A stretch of DNA of 64,000 nucleotides, from the NCBI RefSeq assembly GCF_902497875.1, contig NZ_CABVHY010000016.1, positions 104,827 through 168,826 on the forward strand, read 5' to 3'. The notes beneath the pieces were generated by a model. It was given only the letters and a program-made list of their open reading frames with translations. It was not told the origin of the DNA and did no database searches. Position numbers and translations under genes: made by a program. This DNA comes from Pseudomonas fluorescens. GTDB taxonomy: Bacteria > Pseudomonadota > Gammaproteobacteria > Pseudomonadales > Pseudomonadaceae. This document shows, in pieces, positions 28,054 through 36,363 of the stretch; the stretch's first letter is position 1; each line of letters opens with the position of its first letter.

Positions 28054-29265
28054 ATGAACGAATTTCCAGCAGCCCCACTGGCCTGGGTCAATGGCAGCGA
28101 TGCTCCGGAAAAGAGCGCGATCAACCTCGGTTTCATGGCCCTGAGCGATTGCGCCTCGGTGGTGGTCGCGGCCACCCAGGGCTTCGCCCAACCCTATGGC
28201 CTGACCTTGAATCTCAAGCGCCAATCCTCCTGGGCCAACCTGCGGGACAAGCTGGTCAGCGGTGAACTGGATGCGGCCCACAGCCTGTATGGCTTGATTT
28301 ACGCCGTGCACCTGGGCATCGGCGGAGTCGCCGCCACCGACATGGCAGTGCTCATGGGCCTGAACCAGAACGGCCAAAGCATCAACCTGTCCCACGGCCT
28401 GCAAGCCCGTGGCGTGACCGGTCCTGAAGCGCTGGATCGACACGTGCACCAAAGTCGCGCAAAGCTGACCTTCGCCCAGACCTTTCCTACCGGCACCCAC
28501 GCCATGTGGCTCTATTACTGGCTGGCCAGCCAGGGCATCCATCCGTTGCAGGATGTCGACAGCGTGGTGGTGCCGCCGCCGCAAATGGTCGCGCACCTGC
28601 AAGCCGGGCGCATCGATGGCTTTTGTGTCGGCGAGCCCTGGAGCGCCAGCGCGGTGCGTCAGGACTTGGGATTTACCATCGCCACCACTCAAACCATTTG
28701 GCCCGACCATCCGGAAAAGGTCCTGGGCTGCACCCGTGCGTTTGTCGAACAGTACCCGAACGCTGCCCGAGCGCTGGTCATGGCCATCCTCGAAGCCAGT
28801 CGCTTTATCGAACAGAGCACCGAGAACCGGCAGAGCACCGCGCAGCTGTTGAGCGCCCGCGAGTACCTGGACGCGCCCCTGGACTGCATTCAGCCGCGGC
28901 TGCTCGGCGACTATGTCGATGGCCTTGGCAATCGCTGGCAAGACCCGCATGCCTTGCGCTTCCATGGTGCGGGCGAGGTCAACCTGCCCTACCTGTCCGA
29001 CGGCATGTGGTTCATGACCCAGTTCCGTCGCTGGGGCTTGCTGCGCGACGACCCGGACTACCTCGGCGTCGCCCGCCAGGTCCAGCAACTCGAGTTGTAC
29101 CGCGAGGCGGCGAGCGCGGTTGGCGTCGGCCACTCTGGCGAAACAATGCGCAGCAGCCAATTGATCGACGGCAAGATCTGGGACGGTTCCGACCCGGTCG
29201 GTTATGCCAGCGGCTTCAAGTTGCACGCCATGACCGACTCATCCGCCCTTCTCGCCAGCCGCTGA
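28054..29265 (+). CDS. nasS: Nitrate/nitrite sensor NasS
   Basis: A 403-residue protein of the NrtA/CmpA nitrate-binding family. It lacks a signal peptide or lipobox and begins MNEFPAAPLAWVNGSD, so it is cytoplasmic rather than a transport component. INLGFMALSDCASVVVAATQGF and SLYGLIYAVHLGIGG are typical binding-fold segments. In known NasS-NasT pairs, NasS holds NasT inactive until nitrate or nitrite binds NasS. The start at 28054 has GGAAGG upstream; an ATG at 28036 is possible. nasT follows after 15 bases. Confidence 0.92.
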   Translation: MNEFPAAPLAWVNGSDAPEKSAINLGFMALSDCASVVVAATQGFAQPYGLTLNLKRQSSWANLRDKLVSGELDAAHSLYGLIYAVHLGIGGVAATDMAVLMGLNQNGQSINLSHGLQARGVTGPEALDRHVHQSRAKLTFAQTFPTGTHAMWLYYWLASQGIHPLQDVDSVVVPPPQMVAHLQAGRIDGFCVGEPWSASAVRQDLGFTIATTQTIWPDHPEKVLGCTRAFVEQYPNAARALVMAILEASRFIEQSTENRQSTAQLLSAREYLDAPLDCIQPRLLGDYVDGLGNRWQDPHALRFHGAGEVNLPYLSDGMWFMTQFRRWGLLRDDPDYLGVARQVQQLELYREAASAVGVGHSGETMRSSQLIDGKIWDGSDPVGYASGFKLHAMTDSSALLASR

Positions 29266-29280
29266 CAGGAGACTGCGAAT

Positions 29281-29856
29281 ATGTTGCGTATCCTGCTGAT
29301 CAACGACACCGCGAAAAAAGTCGGCCGGCTCAAGGCGGCCCTGACCGAGGCCGGGTTTGAAGTAATCGACGAGTCCGGCCTGACCATCGACCTGCCGGCA
29401 CGCGTCGAAACGGTGCGTCCAGATGTGATTTTGATCGATACCGAGTCACCGAGCCGCGATGTGATGGAGCAAGTGGTGCTGGTCAGCCGCGACCAGCCAC
29501 GACCGATCGTCATGTTTACCGACGAACATGACCCGGACGTGATGCGTCAGGCCATCAAGTCCGGGGTCAGCGCCTACATCGTCGAAGGCATCCTCGCCGC
29601 GCGCCTGCAACCCATCCTCGACGTGGCCATGGCCCGCTTCGAAAGCGACCAGGCCTTGCGCGCCCAACTCCAGGCCCGCGACCAGCAACTGGCCGAGCGC
29701 AAGCGCATCGAACTGGCCAAGGGCTTGTTGATGAAGATGAAGGGCTGCAAGGAAGAAGAGGCCTACACCCTGATGCGCCGCCAGGCCATGAGCCGCCAGC
29801 AGAAGCTGATACAGGTGGCCGAGCAGATTATTGCCATGAGTGAGTTGTTGGGCTGA
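29281..29856 (+). CDS. nasT: ANTAR-domain antiterminator NasT
   Basis: A 191-residue response-regulator-like protein. The N-terminal receiver fold (MLRILLINDTAKKVGRLKAA ... PDVILIDTESPSRDVME) precedes a C-terminal ANTAR RNA-binding domain from about residue 135 (ERKRIELAKGLLMKMKGCKEEEAYTLMRRQAM). ANTAR proteins bind paired hexaloop hairpins in leader RNA and prevent termination. Suitable leaders are visible before the downstream transporter and nirB. It has GGAG upstream of ATG and is co-transcribed with nasS. Confidence 0.94.
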   Translation: MLRILLINDTAKKVGRLKAALTEAGFEVIDESGLTIDLPARVETVRPDVILIDTESPSRDVMEQVVLVSRDQPRPIVMFTDEHDPDVMRQAIKSGVSAYIVEGILAARLQPILDVAMARFESDQALRAQLQARDQQLAERKRIELAKGLLMKMKGCKEEEAYTLMRRQAMSRQQKLIQVAEQIIAMSELLG

Positions 29857-29920
29857 GACCCTGCAGAGCCTGGCTTAAGCCCTGCGGCGCCTGTTACACC
29901 GCTATCGTCGGAACGCCGCC

Positions 29921-30012
29921 CGGAGCAGGCTCGCTCCCACATTGGATATGTGACAAACCACAAACATGTGGCCGACATAGGTCCCCTGTGGGAGCGAGCC
30001 TGCTCGCGATTG
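29921..30012. repeat. REP inverted pair, GTGGGAGCGAGC family
   Basis: Inverted copies (GGAGCAGGCTCGCTCCCAC and GTGGGAGCGAGCCTGCTCGC) lie between nasT and the sigma-54 promoter of the next gene, with a spacer of about 50 bases. They may act as the 3' end of the nasST message. Confidence 0.88.
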
Positions 30013-30034
30013 GCCGCGACGCAATTTCAACTGT

Positions 30035-30050
30035 TGGCGCGGCTCTTGCA
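30035..30050 (+). promoter_or_regulatory. Sigma-54 promoter of the nitrate transporter operon
   Basis: TTGGCGCGGCTCTTGCA carries GG at 30036-30037 and GC at 30048-30049, exactly ten bases between, and matches TGGCRCG-N4-TTGCA closely. The start site should be near 30061, just before the first leader hairpin. NtrC control is expected for nitrogen genes, but I did not find a convincing NtrC site. Confidence 0.8.
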
Positions 30051-30065
30051 AATTAATCCATACAG

Positions 30066-30146
30066 GTAACCAACGGCGGTTGCCCCACCTACGACAACGA
30101 CGTCGCACACCCTTTGGCATTAGCACATCGGGTTGCGGCGTTTTTT
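30066..30146 (+). promoter_or_regulatory. NasT-responsive leader of the transporter gene: two hexaloops and a terminator
   Basis: P1 (30066-30083) pairs GTAACC with GGTTGC around hexaloop AACGGC. P2 (30092-30105) pairs CGAC with GTCG around hexaloop AACGAC. Both loops have A at position 1 and G at position 4, the ANTAR target pattern. The terminator pairs CGTCGCACACCC (30101-30112) with GGGTTGCGGCG (30130-30140), then six T at 30141-30146. Its 5' arm uses the 3' arm of P2, so P2 and the terminator exclude each other. Binding by NasT would stabilise P2 and let transcription continue. Confidence 0.8.
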
Positions 30147-30247
30147 CGTTTTGGCTCCATAGCCCGGGGCCGGTGGTGCGGCCGTCACAGGCGCTCCACC
30201 TGAAAGCTCATGACTCCTTTCGAGACTCTTTACAGCTGAGGTGCGCG

Positions 30248-31459
30248 ATGAATTCAAGCTTCTGGAAATCCGGCCACACCCCGACATTGTTCGCGGCCTT
30301 CCTCTATTTCGACCTGAGCTTCATGGTCTGGTACCTGCTCGGCCCTTTGGCGGTGCAGATCGCCACGGACCTGCAACTGACCACTCAGCAACGCGGCATG
30401 GTAGTGGCCACGCCGATTCTGGCCGGTGCCATCCTGCGCTTTTTGATGGGCTTGCTGGCTGATCGCCTGTCACCCAAAACCGCCGGGCTGATCGGCCAGG
30501 TGATCGTTATCTGCGCGCTGTTCGGTGCCTGGAAACTGGGCATTCACAGCTATGAACAGGCCTTGGTGCTCGGGCTGTTTCTCGGCGTGGCCGGTGCTTC
30601 GTTCGCGGTCGCCCTGCCCCTGGCCTCGCAATGGTATCCGCCGCAGCATCAAGGCAAGGCCATGGGCATTGCCGGTGCGGGCAACTCCGGCACCGTACTG
30701 GCGGCACTGATCGCCCCGGTAATGGCCGCCGCCTTTGGCTGGAGCAATGTATTCGGCTTCGCGCTGATCCCGCTGATCCTGACCCTGATCGTCTTTGCCT
30801 GGCTGGCGAAAAACGCTCCGGAGCGGCCAAAACCCAAATCCATGACTGACTACTTCAAGGCGTTGGGCGACCGCGACAGTTGGTGGTTCATGTTCTTCTA
30901 CAGCGTGACCTTCGGCGGCTTTATCGGCCTGGCCAGCGCCCTGCCCGGCTACTTCAACGACCAATACGGCCTGAGCCCGGTGACCGCCGGTTACTACACC
31001 GCCGCCTGCGTCTTTGGTGGCAGCCTGATGCGTCCGCTGGGTGGCGCCCTGGCCGATCGCTTTGGTGGCATTCGCACCTTGCTCGGCATGTACACCGTCG
31101 CGGCGATCTGCATTACCGCGGTAGGCTTCAACCTGCCGAGTTCTTACGCGGCCCTCGCCCTGTTCGTCTGCACTATGCTGGGTCTGGGTGCCGGTAATGG
31201 TGCGGTCTTCCAATTGGTACCGCAGCGTTTCCGTCGGGAGATCGGTGTGATGACCGGCCTGATCGGCATGGCGGGCGGCATCGGCGGCTTCGCTCTGGCG
31301 GCCGGCATGGGTGCAATCAAACAAAGCACCGGCAGCTATCAACTGGCCCTCTGGTTGTTCGCCAGCCTCGGCGTATTGGCCTGGTTCGGCCTGCACGGGG
31401 TCAAGCGTCGCTGGAGAACTACCTGGGGTTCGGCAGCCGTGACCGCGGCTCGGGTCTGA
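30248..31459 (+). CDS. nasA: Nitrate/nitrite transporter, major facilitator family
   Basis: A 403-residue NarK/NasA-type membrane protein with 12 predicted helices. It shows FDLSFMVWYLLGPLAVQIA in the first helix and the nitrate-signature region GAGNSGTVLAALIAPVMAAAFGW. It should import nitrate, and possibly nitrite, for assimilation. It lies just after the hexaloop leader and 7 bases before the kinase-phosphatase gene. The symbol nasA follows pseudomonad usage for the transporter; the same name is used elsewhere for the reductase. The start at 30248 was chosen because it begins the family N terminus. Confidence 0.92.
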   Translation: MNSSFWKSGHTPTLFAAFLYFDLSFMVWYLLGPLAVQIATDLQLTTQQRGMVVATPILAGAILRFLMGLLADRLSPKTAGLIGQVIVICALFGAWKLGIHSYEQALVLGLFLGVAGASFAVALPLASQWYPPQHQGKAMGIAGAGNSGTVLAALIAPVMAAAFGWSNVFGFALIPLILTLIVFAWLAKNAPERPKPKSMTDYFKALGDRDSWWFMFFYSVTFGGFIGLASALPGYFNDQYGLSPVTAGYYTAACVFGGSLMRPLGGALADRFGGIRTLLGMYTVAAICITAVGFNLPSSYAALALFVCTMLGLGAGNGAVFQLVPQRFRREIGVMTGLIGMAGGIGGFALAAGMGAIKQSTGSYQLALWLFASLGVLAWFGLHGVKRRWRTTWGSAAVTAARV

Positions 31460-31466
31460 GTACTGA

Positions 31467-33137
31467 ATGAGCCTGCAACTGAAATTTGCCCAAGCCAGCG
31501 CCATCGGCCCGCGGGAGGAAAACCAGGACGCCCTGCGCCTGGTTACACCAACCCCGGCGCTGGCCGCCAGCAAGGGTTACTTGTTCGCCATCGCCGATGG
31601 TGTCAGCCAGTGCGCCGACGGCGGCCTCGCCGCTCGTTCGACCTTGCAGGCATTGGCACTGGACTACTACGCCACGCCGGAAACCTGGGGCGTGGCGCAG
31701 GCTCTGGACCGGTTATTGTTGGCGCAGAATCGCTGGCTGCAGGCCAACGGTGGCGGGCTACCCTTGCTGACCACCGTGAGTGCGCTGGTATTGCGAGGAC
31801 AGCGCTTCACGCTGGCACATGTCGGTGATTGCCGGGTCTATCGCTGGTGCGAGGGAGAGTTGCAGCGCATCACCGAGGATCATGTCTGGGAGCAACCGGG
31901 CATGCAGCATGTGCTCAAGCGCGCACTGGGCCTGGATCAGCACCTGGTGCTGGACTTCCTCGACAGTGAATTGCGCCTGGGCGAGAGCTTCGTCATGCTC
32001 AGCGACGGCATTTGGGCGGTGCTCGGCGACACGGCGATCAGCGCGATCCTGCGCGATCAGCCCGATCTCGACAGCGCCGCGCAGACGCTGGTCAACGCCG
32101 CGCATCTGGCGGGCAGCCAGGACAATGCCAGTGCGTTGCTGGTACGGGTCGACGCCCTCGGCGAGGCGACCATCGGCGATGCGTTGATCCACTTGCAGCA
32201 ATGGCCGTTGCCCCCTGCGCTCAAACCCGGCCAATGGTTTGAAGGCTGGCAGGTCGAAGCGCTACTCGGACAGAGCCAGCAGTCGCTGCTCTACCGCGTT
32301 CGTGATGCCCAGCAGCAACCCTGGCTGCTGAAAACCCTGCCCGCGCATCTGCATGACGACAGTCAGGCCGGTCAAAGCCTGTTGTCGGAGGAGTGGTTTC
32401 TGCGGCGGGTTGCTGGCCGGCACTTCCCCGAAGTGCATGCCACCAGCCAACGTCAGCATCTGTACTACGTGATGCGCCAGTACCCAGGCTCGACACTGGC
32501 CGAGCTGTTCGCGCAAAGCGGTCCGCTGCCCCTGGCACAATGGCAGGAGCTCGCCGAACGCCTGCTACGGGCAGTCGGCATGCTGCATCGGCGGCAGATC
32601 CTGCACCGCGATATCAAACCGGAAAACCTGCTGTTGAGTGACGATGGGGAATTGCGTCTGCTGGATTTCGGTCTGGCGTATTGCCCCGGACTGTCGGAAG
32701 ACCAGGCGCACTTGCTGCCGGGAACCCCGAGCTACATTGCGCCGGAAGCCTTTAACGGGGATCCGCCAACGGCACAACAGGACCTGTATGCGGTGGGCGT
32801 GACCCTGTATTACCTGCTAACCGGGCATTATCCCTATGGAGAGGTCGAAGCCTTTCAACGGCCGCGCTTCGGCCTGCCTGTCAGTGCCAGTCGCTATCGA
32901 CCGGACCTGCCGGACTGGCTAGAGCAAAGCCTGGAGCGTTCGGTAGCCGTCAATCCGGCGCAACGCTTTGAAACTGCCGAGGAGTGGCTGTTGCTACTGG
33001 AACAGGGCGAACGCCGTAGTTTGAGCGTGCGGCCCAGGCCGCTGCTGGAGCGGGAGCCGTTGAAGGTTTGGCGGACTTTGGCGCTGGTGTCGTTGTTGAT
33101 TAATCTGCTGCTGTTGCTTTTGCTATTTCACGGTTGA
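31467..33137 (+). CDS. PP2C phosphatase fused to Ser/Thr protein kinase, membrane-anchored
   Basis: A 556-residue fusion. Residues 1-230 are a PP2C-type phosphatase with ENQD (18-21), ADGVS (43-47), HVGDCRVYR, LSDGIW and the SQDNASAL aspartate motif. Residues about 245-520 are a protein kinase with a catalytic loop HRDIKPEN from residue 370, DFG at 390-392 and APE near 415. The glycine-rich loop is degenerate (LGQSQQSLLYRV), but the ATP-binding lysine is likely in WLLKTL. A hydrophobic tail from about residue 535 anchors it in the membrane. It is conserved in this operon in other pseudomonads; its substrates are not known to me. Confidence 0.9.
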   Translation: MSLQLKFAQASAIGPREENQDALRLVTPTPALAASKGYLFAIADGVSQCADGGLAARSTLQALALDYYATPETWGVAQALDRLLLAQNRWLQANGGGLPLLTTVSALVLRGQRFTLAHVGDCRVYRWCEGELQRITEDHVWEQPGMQHVLKRALGLDQHLVLDFLDSELRLGESFVMLSDGIWAVLGDTAISAILRDQPDLDSAAQTLVNAAHLAGSQDNASALLVRVDALGEATIGDALIHLQQWPLPPALKPGQWFEGWQVEALLGQSQQSLLYRVRDAQQQPWLLKTLPAHLHDDSQAGQSLLSEEWFLRRVAGRHFPEVHATSQRQHLYYVMRQYPGSTLAELFAQSGPLPLAQWQELAERLLRAVGMLHRRQILHRDIKPENLLLSDDGELRLLDFGLAYCPGLSEDQAHLLPGTPSYIAPEAFNGDPPTAQQDLYAVGVTLYYLLTGHYPYGEVEAFQRPRFGLPVSASRYRPDLPDWLEQSLERSVAVNPAQRFETAEEWLLLLEQGERRSLSVRPRPLLEREPLKVWRTLALVSLLINLLLLLLLFHG

Positions 33138-33150
33138 GCACGCGCTTTTT

Positions 33151-33281
33151 GTAGCAGCTGCCGAAGGCTGCGTTCGGCTGTGAAGCAGTCGTAAATAGCC
33201 ATACCGCGGTTCTGGCAAAAAAATGGAGTCGTCTGGACTGCGACCGCTCCGCGGCCGAACGCAGGCTTCGCCAGCTGCTAC
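33151..33281. repeat. REP-like inverted pair, diverged GTAGCAGCTGCC family
   Basis: A forward copy (GTAGCAGCTGCCGAAGGCTG) and an inverted copy (CAGGCTTCGCCAGCTGCTAC) enclose about 85 bases. This variant has GTAGC where the main family has GTAGG. It separates the kinase gene from the nirB promoter and may end the upstream transcript. Confidence 0.75.
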
Positions 33282-33393
33282 GGGATTTGTGTCGCGCCAA
33301 TTGTGGGCAACACGCCTTGCATTGGTGCAAAAACCCCCTCTCGGACAAATCTTTCAACCTCAACCCCCAATAAAACCGCACCTTCGCCAAACT

Positions 33394-33410
33394 TGGCACA
33401 ACCACTGCAT
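33394..33410 (+). promoter_or_regulatory. Sigma-54 promoter of nirB
   Basis: TTGGCACAACCACTGCAT has GG at 33395-33396 and GC at 33407-33408, exactly ten bases between. The start site should be near 33420, about 20 bases before the first leader hairpin. An imperfect dyad, TTGCATTGGTGCAA, lies about 75 bases upstream and could include an NtrC half-site, but it is a weak match. Confidence 0.72.
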
Positions 33411-33438
33411 TACCTCTCTCAACAGACATAAAGCCCAG

Positions 33439-33525
33439 CCTTCAACGACGAAGGGTGCGCTTCCCGAGAGAACGGGATCAGGACAAAGGCGTCCTCGCTA
33501 GTTAACTAGCGGGACGCCTTTTTTT
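33439..33525 (+). promoter_or_regulatory. NasT-responsive leader of nirB: two hexaloops and a strong terminator
   Basis: P1 (33439-33454) pairs CCTTC with GAAGG around hexaloop AACGAC. P2 (33462-33477) pairs TCCCG with CGGGA around hexaloop AGAGAA. Both loops keep A at position 1 and G at position 4. The terminator is a hairpin of about 16 base pairs at 33485-33521 (AAAGGCGTCC... with loop TTAA and one bulged T), followed by a long T run. Here the terminator does not share bases with P2, although CGGGA in its 3' arm could compete for the TCCCG of P2. The nirB start is about 70 bases after the terminator. Confidence 0.8.
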
Positions 33526-33595
33526 GTTTGCGCAAAATTTGTCGAGCCAGCCTGACCGCCCCGATGAGGCAGGCCTGAGCTCACCGGAGATCTTT

Positions 33596-36049
33596 ATGAA
33601 AAAACTCAAACTGGTGATGATCGGCAACGGCATGGCCGGGGTTCGCACCCTGGAAGAGCTGCTCAAGCTGAGTAACGAGCTGTACGACATCACGGTCTTC
33701 GGCGCCGAACCCCATACCAACTACAACCGCATCCTGCTGTCGCCGGTACTGGCCGGTGAGCAGACGTTCGAAGAGATCGTGCTCAACGACCTGAGCTGGT
33801 ATCAGGAAAACAACATCACGCTGCTGCTCAACCGCAAAGTGGTGAAGATCGACAGGGTCAAGCGCCGGGTAATCGCCGAAGACGGCACCGAGGCCGAATA
33901 CGATCGCCTGTTGATCGCCACCGGCTCGACGCCGTTCATTCTGCCGATTCAGGGCAATACCTTGCAGGGCGTGATCGGCTACCGCGACATCGCCGACACC
34001 CAGGCGATGATCGACACCGCCAAGACCCACAAGCACGCAGTGGTCATCGGCGGCGGCCTGCTCGGTCTGGAAGCCGCCAACGGCCTGATGTTGCGTGGCA
34101 TGCACGTGACCGTGGTGCACATCGGCGAATGGCTGCTGGAGCGGCAACTGGACAAAACCAGCGGCGAACTGCTGCAAAGCGCACTGGAAAGCCGCGGCCT
34201 GAACTTTCGCCTGTGTGAACAGACCCAGGCCTTGCACGACGCCGGCAATGGCCGGGTCGGCTCGGTGCAATTCAAGAACGGCGATGTCATCCCGGCCGAC
34301 CTGGTGGTGATGGCCGCCGGCATCCGCCCGAACACCGAACTGGCGGAAAAATCCGGCATTCCCTGCAATCGCGGAATCCTGGTCAATGACACCCTGCAAA
34401 CCTACGACCCACGCATCTATGCAATTGGCGAATGCGCCAGCCACCGCGGGATCGCCTACGGTCTGGTCGCGCCACTGTTCGAACAGGCCAAGGTCTGCGC
34501 CAACCACCTCGCACAATTGGGTTTTGCCACCTACAAGGGCTCGGTGACTTCGACCAAATTGAAAGTCACCGGCATCGACCTGTTCTCCACCGGCGACTTC
34601 ATGGGTGGCGAAGGCACTGAAACCATCACCCTTTCCGACCCCATCGGCGGCGTCTACAAGAAGCTGGTGATCAAGGATGACGTGTTGGTCGGCGCCTGCC
34701 TGTACGGCGACACCGCCGACGGCGGCTGGTACTTCCGGCAGATCCGCGAGAACCACGGCATCGGCGAAATCCGCGACCACCTGATGTTTGGTGAAAACGC
34801 TCTAGGTGACGTAGGACACCAAGGCCAGGACAAAGCCATGAGCATGGCCGACACCGCTGAAGTCTGCGGCTGCAATGGCGTGTGCAAGGGCGCCATCGTC
34901 AAGGCGATTCAGGAACACGGCCTGTTCAGCGTCGACGACGTCAAGAAGCACACCAAGGCCGCCAGCTCCTGCGGTTCCTGCGCGGGCCTGGTGGAGCAGA
35001 TACTGATCAACACCGTCGGCGGCGCGGCGGACGTCAAACCGAAAAGCGAAAAAGCCATCTGCGGTTGCAGTGACCTCAACCACGGGCAGATCCGCCAGGC
35101 GATTCGCGAACAGCATCTGCTGACCATCGCCGGGACCATGGGCTACCTGAACTGGCGTACCCCGAACGGCTGCGCCACCTGCCGCCCGGCGCTGAACTAC
35201 TATCTGATTTCCACCTGGCCCGGCGAAGCCAAGGATGATCCGCAATCGCGCCTGATCAACGAACGGGCCCACGCCAACATCCAGAAAGATGGTACCTATT
35301 CGGTGGTCCCGCGGATGTGGGGCGGTGTTACCAACCCTTCCGAGTTGCGGCGCATCGCCGACGTGGCTGACAAGTACAACGTACCGATGGTCAAGGTCAC
35401 CGGCGGCCAGCGCATCGACTTGCTGGGGATCAAGAAACAGGACCTGCCGGGTGTCTGGAAAGACCTCGACATGCCGTCCGGCCACGCCTACGGAAAATCC
35501 ATCCGCACCGTGAAAACCTGCGTCGGCAGCGAGTTCTGCCGCTTCGGCACGCAGAATTCGACCCAACTGGGGATCGAGCTGGAACATGATCTGTTCAACA
35601 TGTGGTCGCCGCACAAGGTCAAGCTGGCAGTCTCCGGTTGCCCACGCAACTGCTCGGAAGCCGGGATCAAGGACGTTGGCATCATCGGCGTGGACTCGGG
35701 TTGGGAGATGTACATCGGCGGCAACGGCGGGATCAAGACCGAAGTGGCGGAGTTCTTCGTCAAGCTCAAAACCGCCGAAGAGGTACGCGAGTACAACGGC
35801 GCCTTCCTGCAACTCTATCGCGAAGAAGCCTTCTACCTGGAGCGCACCGTGCACTACCTGCAGCGGGTCGGCATGGAGCACATCAAGAAAGCCGTGCTGG
35901 AAGATCCGCTACGACGCAAGGCCCTCAATGAGCGCCTGCAATTCTCCCTGTCGTTCGAACAGGACCCGTGGAAGGAGCGCCTGGAACAACCGCTGCTGAA
36001 GAAAGAGTTCGACACCATCGTGGTGAAACAGCTGGAGGTGCTGGCATGA
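33596..36049 (+). CDS. nirB: Assimilatory nitrite reductase, large subunit
   Basis: An 817-residue NAD(P)H nitrite reductase that makes ammonium from nitrite in the cytoplasm. The N-terminal half is a pyridine nucleotide-disulfide oxidoreductase (VMIGNGMAGVRTLEELL, and VVIGGGLLGLEAANGL near residue 150). Two BFD-like [2Fe-2S] segments follow (CGCNGVCKG ... CGSCAG; ICGCSD ... CATCRP). The siroheme-[4Fe-4S] domain has CVGSEFC and CPRNC, the C-X5-C and C-X3-C ligand pairs. The start at 33596 has a good GGAGA site. Its stop overlaps the nirD start by four bases. Confidence 0.96.
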   Translation: MKKLKLVMIGNGMAGVRTLEELLKLSNELYDITVFGAEPHTNYNRILLSPVLAGEQTFEEIVLNDLSWYQENNITLLLNRKVVKIDRVKRRVIAEDGTEAEYDRLLIATGSTPFILPIQGNTLQGVIGYRDIADTQAMIDTAKTHKHAVVIGGGLLGLEAANGLMLRGMHVTVVHIGEWLLERQLDKTSGELLQSALESRGLNFRLCEQTQALHDAGNGRVGSVQFKNGDVIPADLVVMAAGIRPNTELAEKSGIPCNRGILVNDTLQTYDPRIYAIGECASHRGIAYGLVAPLFEQAKVCANHLAQLGFATYKGSVTSTKLKVTGIDLFSTGDFMGGEGTETITLSDPIGGVYKKLVIKDDVLVGACLYGDTADGGWYFRQIRENHGIGEIRDHLMFGENALGDVGHQGQDKAMSMADTAEVCGCNGVCKGAIVKAIQEHGLFSVDDVKKHTKAASSCGSCAGLVEQILINTVGGAADVKPKSEKAICGCSDLNHGQIRQAIREQHLLTIAGTMGYLNWRTPNGCATCRPALNYYLISTWPGEAKDDPQSRLINERAHANIQKDGTYSVVPRMWGGVTNPSELRRIADVADKYNVPMVKVTGGQRIDLLGIKKQDLPGVWKDLDMPSGHAYGKSIRTVKTCVGSEFCRFGTQNSTQLGIELEHDLFNMWSPHKVKLAVSGCPRNCSEAGIKDVGIIGVDSGWEMYIGGNGGIKTEVAEFFVKLKTAEEVREYNGAFLQLYREEAFYLERTVHYLQRVGMEHIKKAVLEDPLRRKALNERLQFSLSFEQDPWKERLEQPLLKKEFDTIVVKQLEVLA

Positions 36050-36363
36050 ACTGGCTGGATATCTGCGCCCTGGAAGAAATCAACGCCCTCGGCTCGCGGG
36101 TCATTCAAGGCCCGAAAGGCGATATCGCGATCTTTCGCACCAGTGATGACGAGGTTTTCGCGCTGGATGACCGCTGCCCGCACAAGGGCGGCCCGCTCTC
36201 TCAAGGTTTGATCTACGGCAAACGGGTCGCCTGCCCGCTGCACAACTGGCAGATCGATCTCGAATCCGGCGAAGCCCAGGCCCCGGACATCGGCTGCGCC
36301 CACCATCATCAGGCCCGAGTAGAAAATGGCCGGGTGATGCTGGCATTGCGGGACGCAGTCTGA
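36046..36363 (+). CDS. nirD: Assimilatory nitrite reductase, small subunit
   Basis: A 105-residue Rieske-type [2Fe-2S] protein that partners NirB. The cluster motifs are CPHKGGPL (Cys-X-His) and CPLHNWQ (Cys-X2-His). The ATG at 36046 overlaps the nirB stop (ATGA), and its own stop overlaps the ATG of the nitrate reductase gene by one base, so the three are translated as a coupled unit. The longer in-frame extension upstream lies inside nirB and is not used. Confidence 0.95.
   Translation: MNWLDICALEEINALGSRVIQGPKGDIAIFRTSDDEVFALDDRCPHKGGPLSQGLIYGKRVACPLHNWQIDLESGEAQAPDIGCAHHHQARVENGRVMLALRDAV

Noticed and set aside
33301..33330. NtrC site upstream of the nirB promoter
   Set aside because: The dyad TTGCATTGGTGCAA matches only one half of the NtrC consensus, and the spacing to the other half is wrong. 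It is mentioned but not called.
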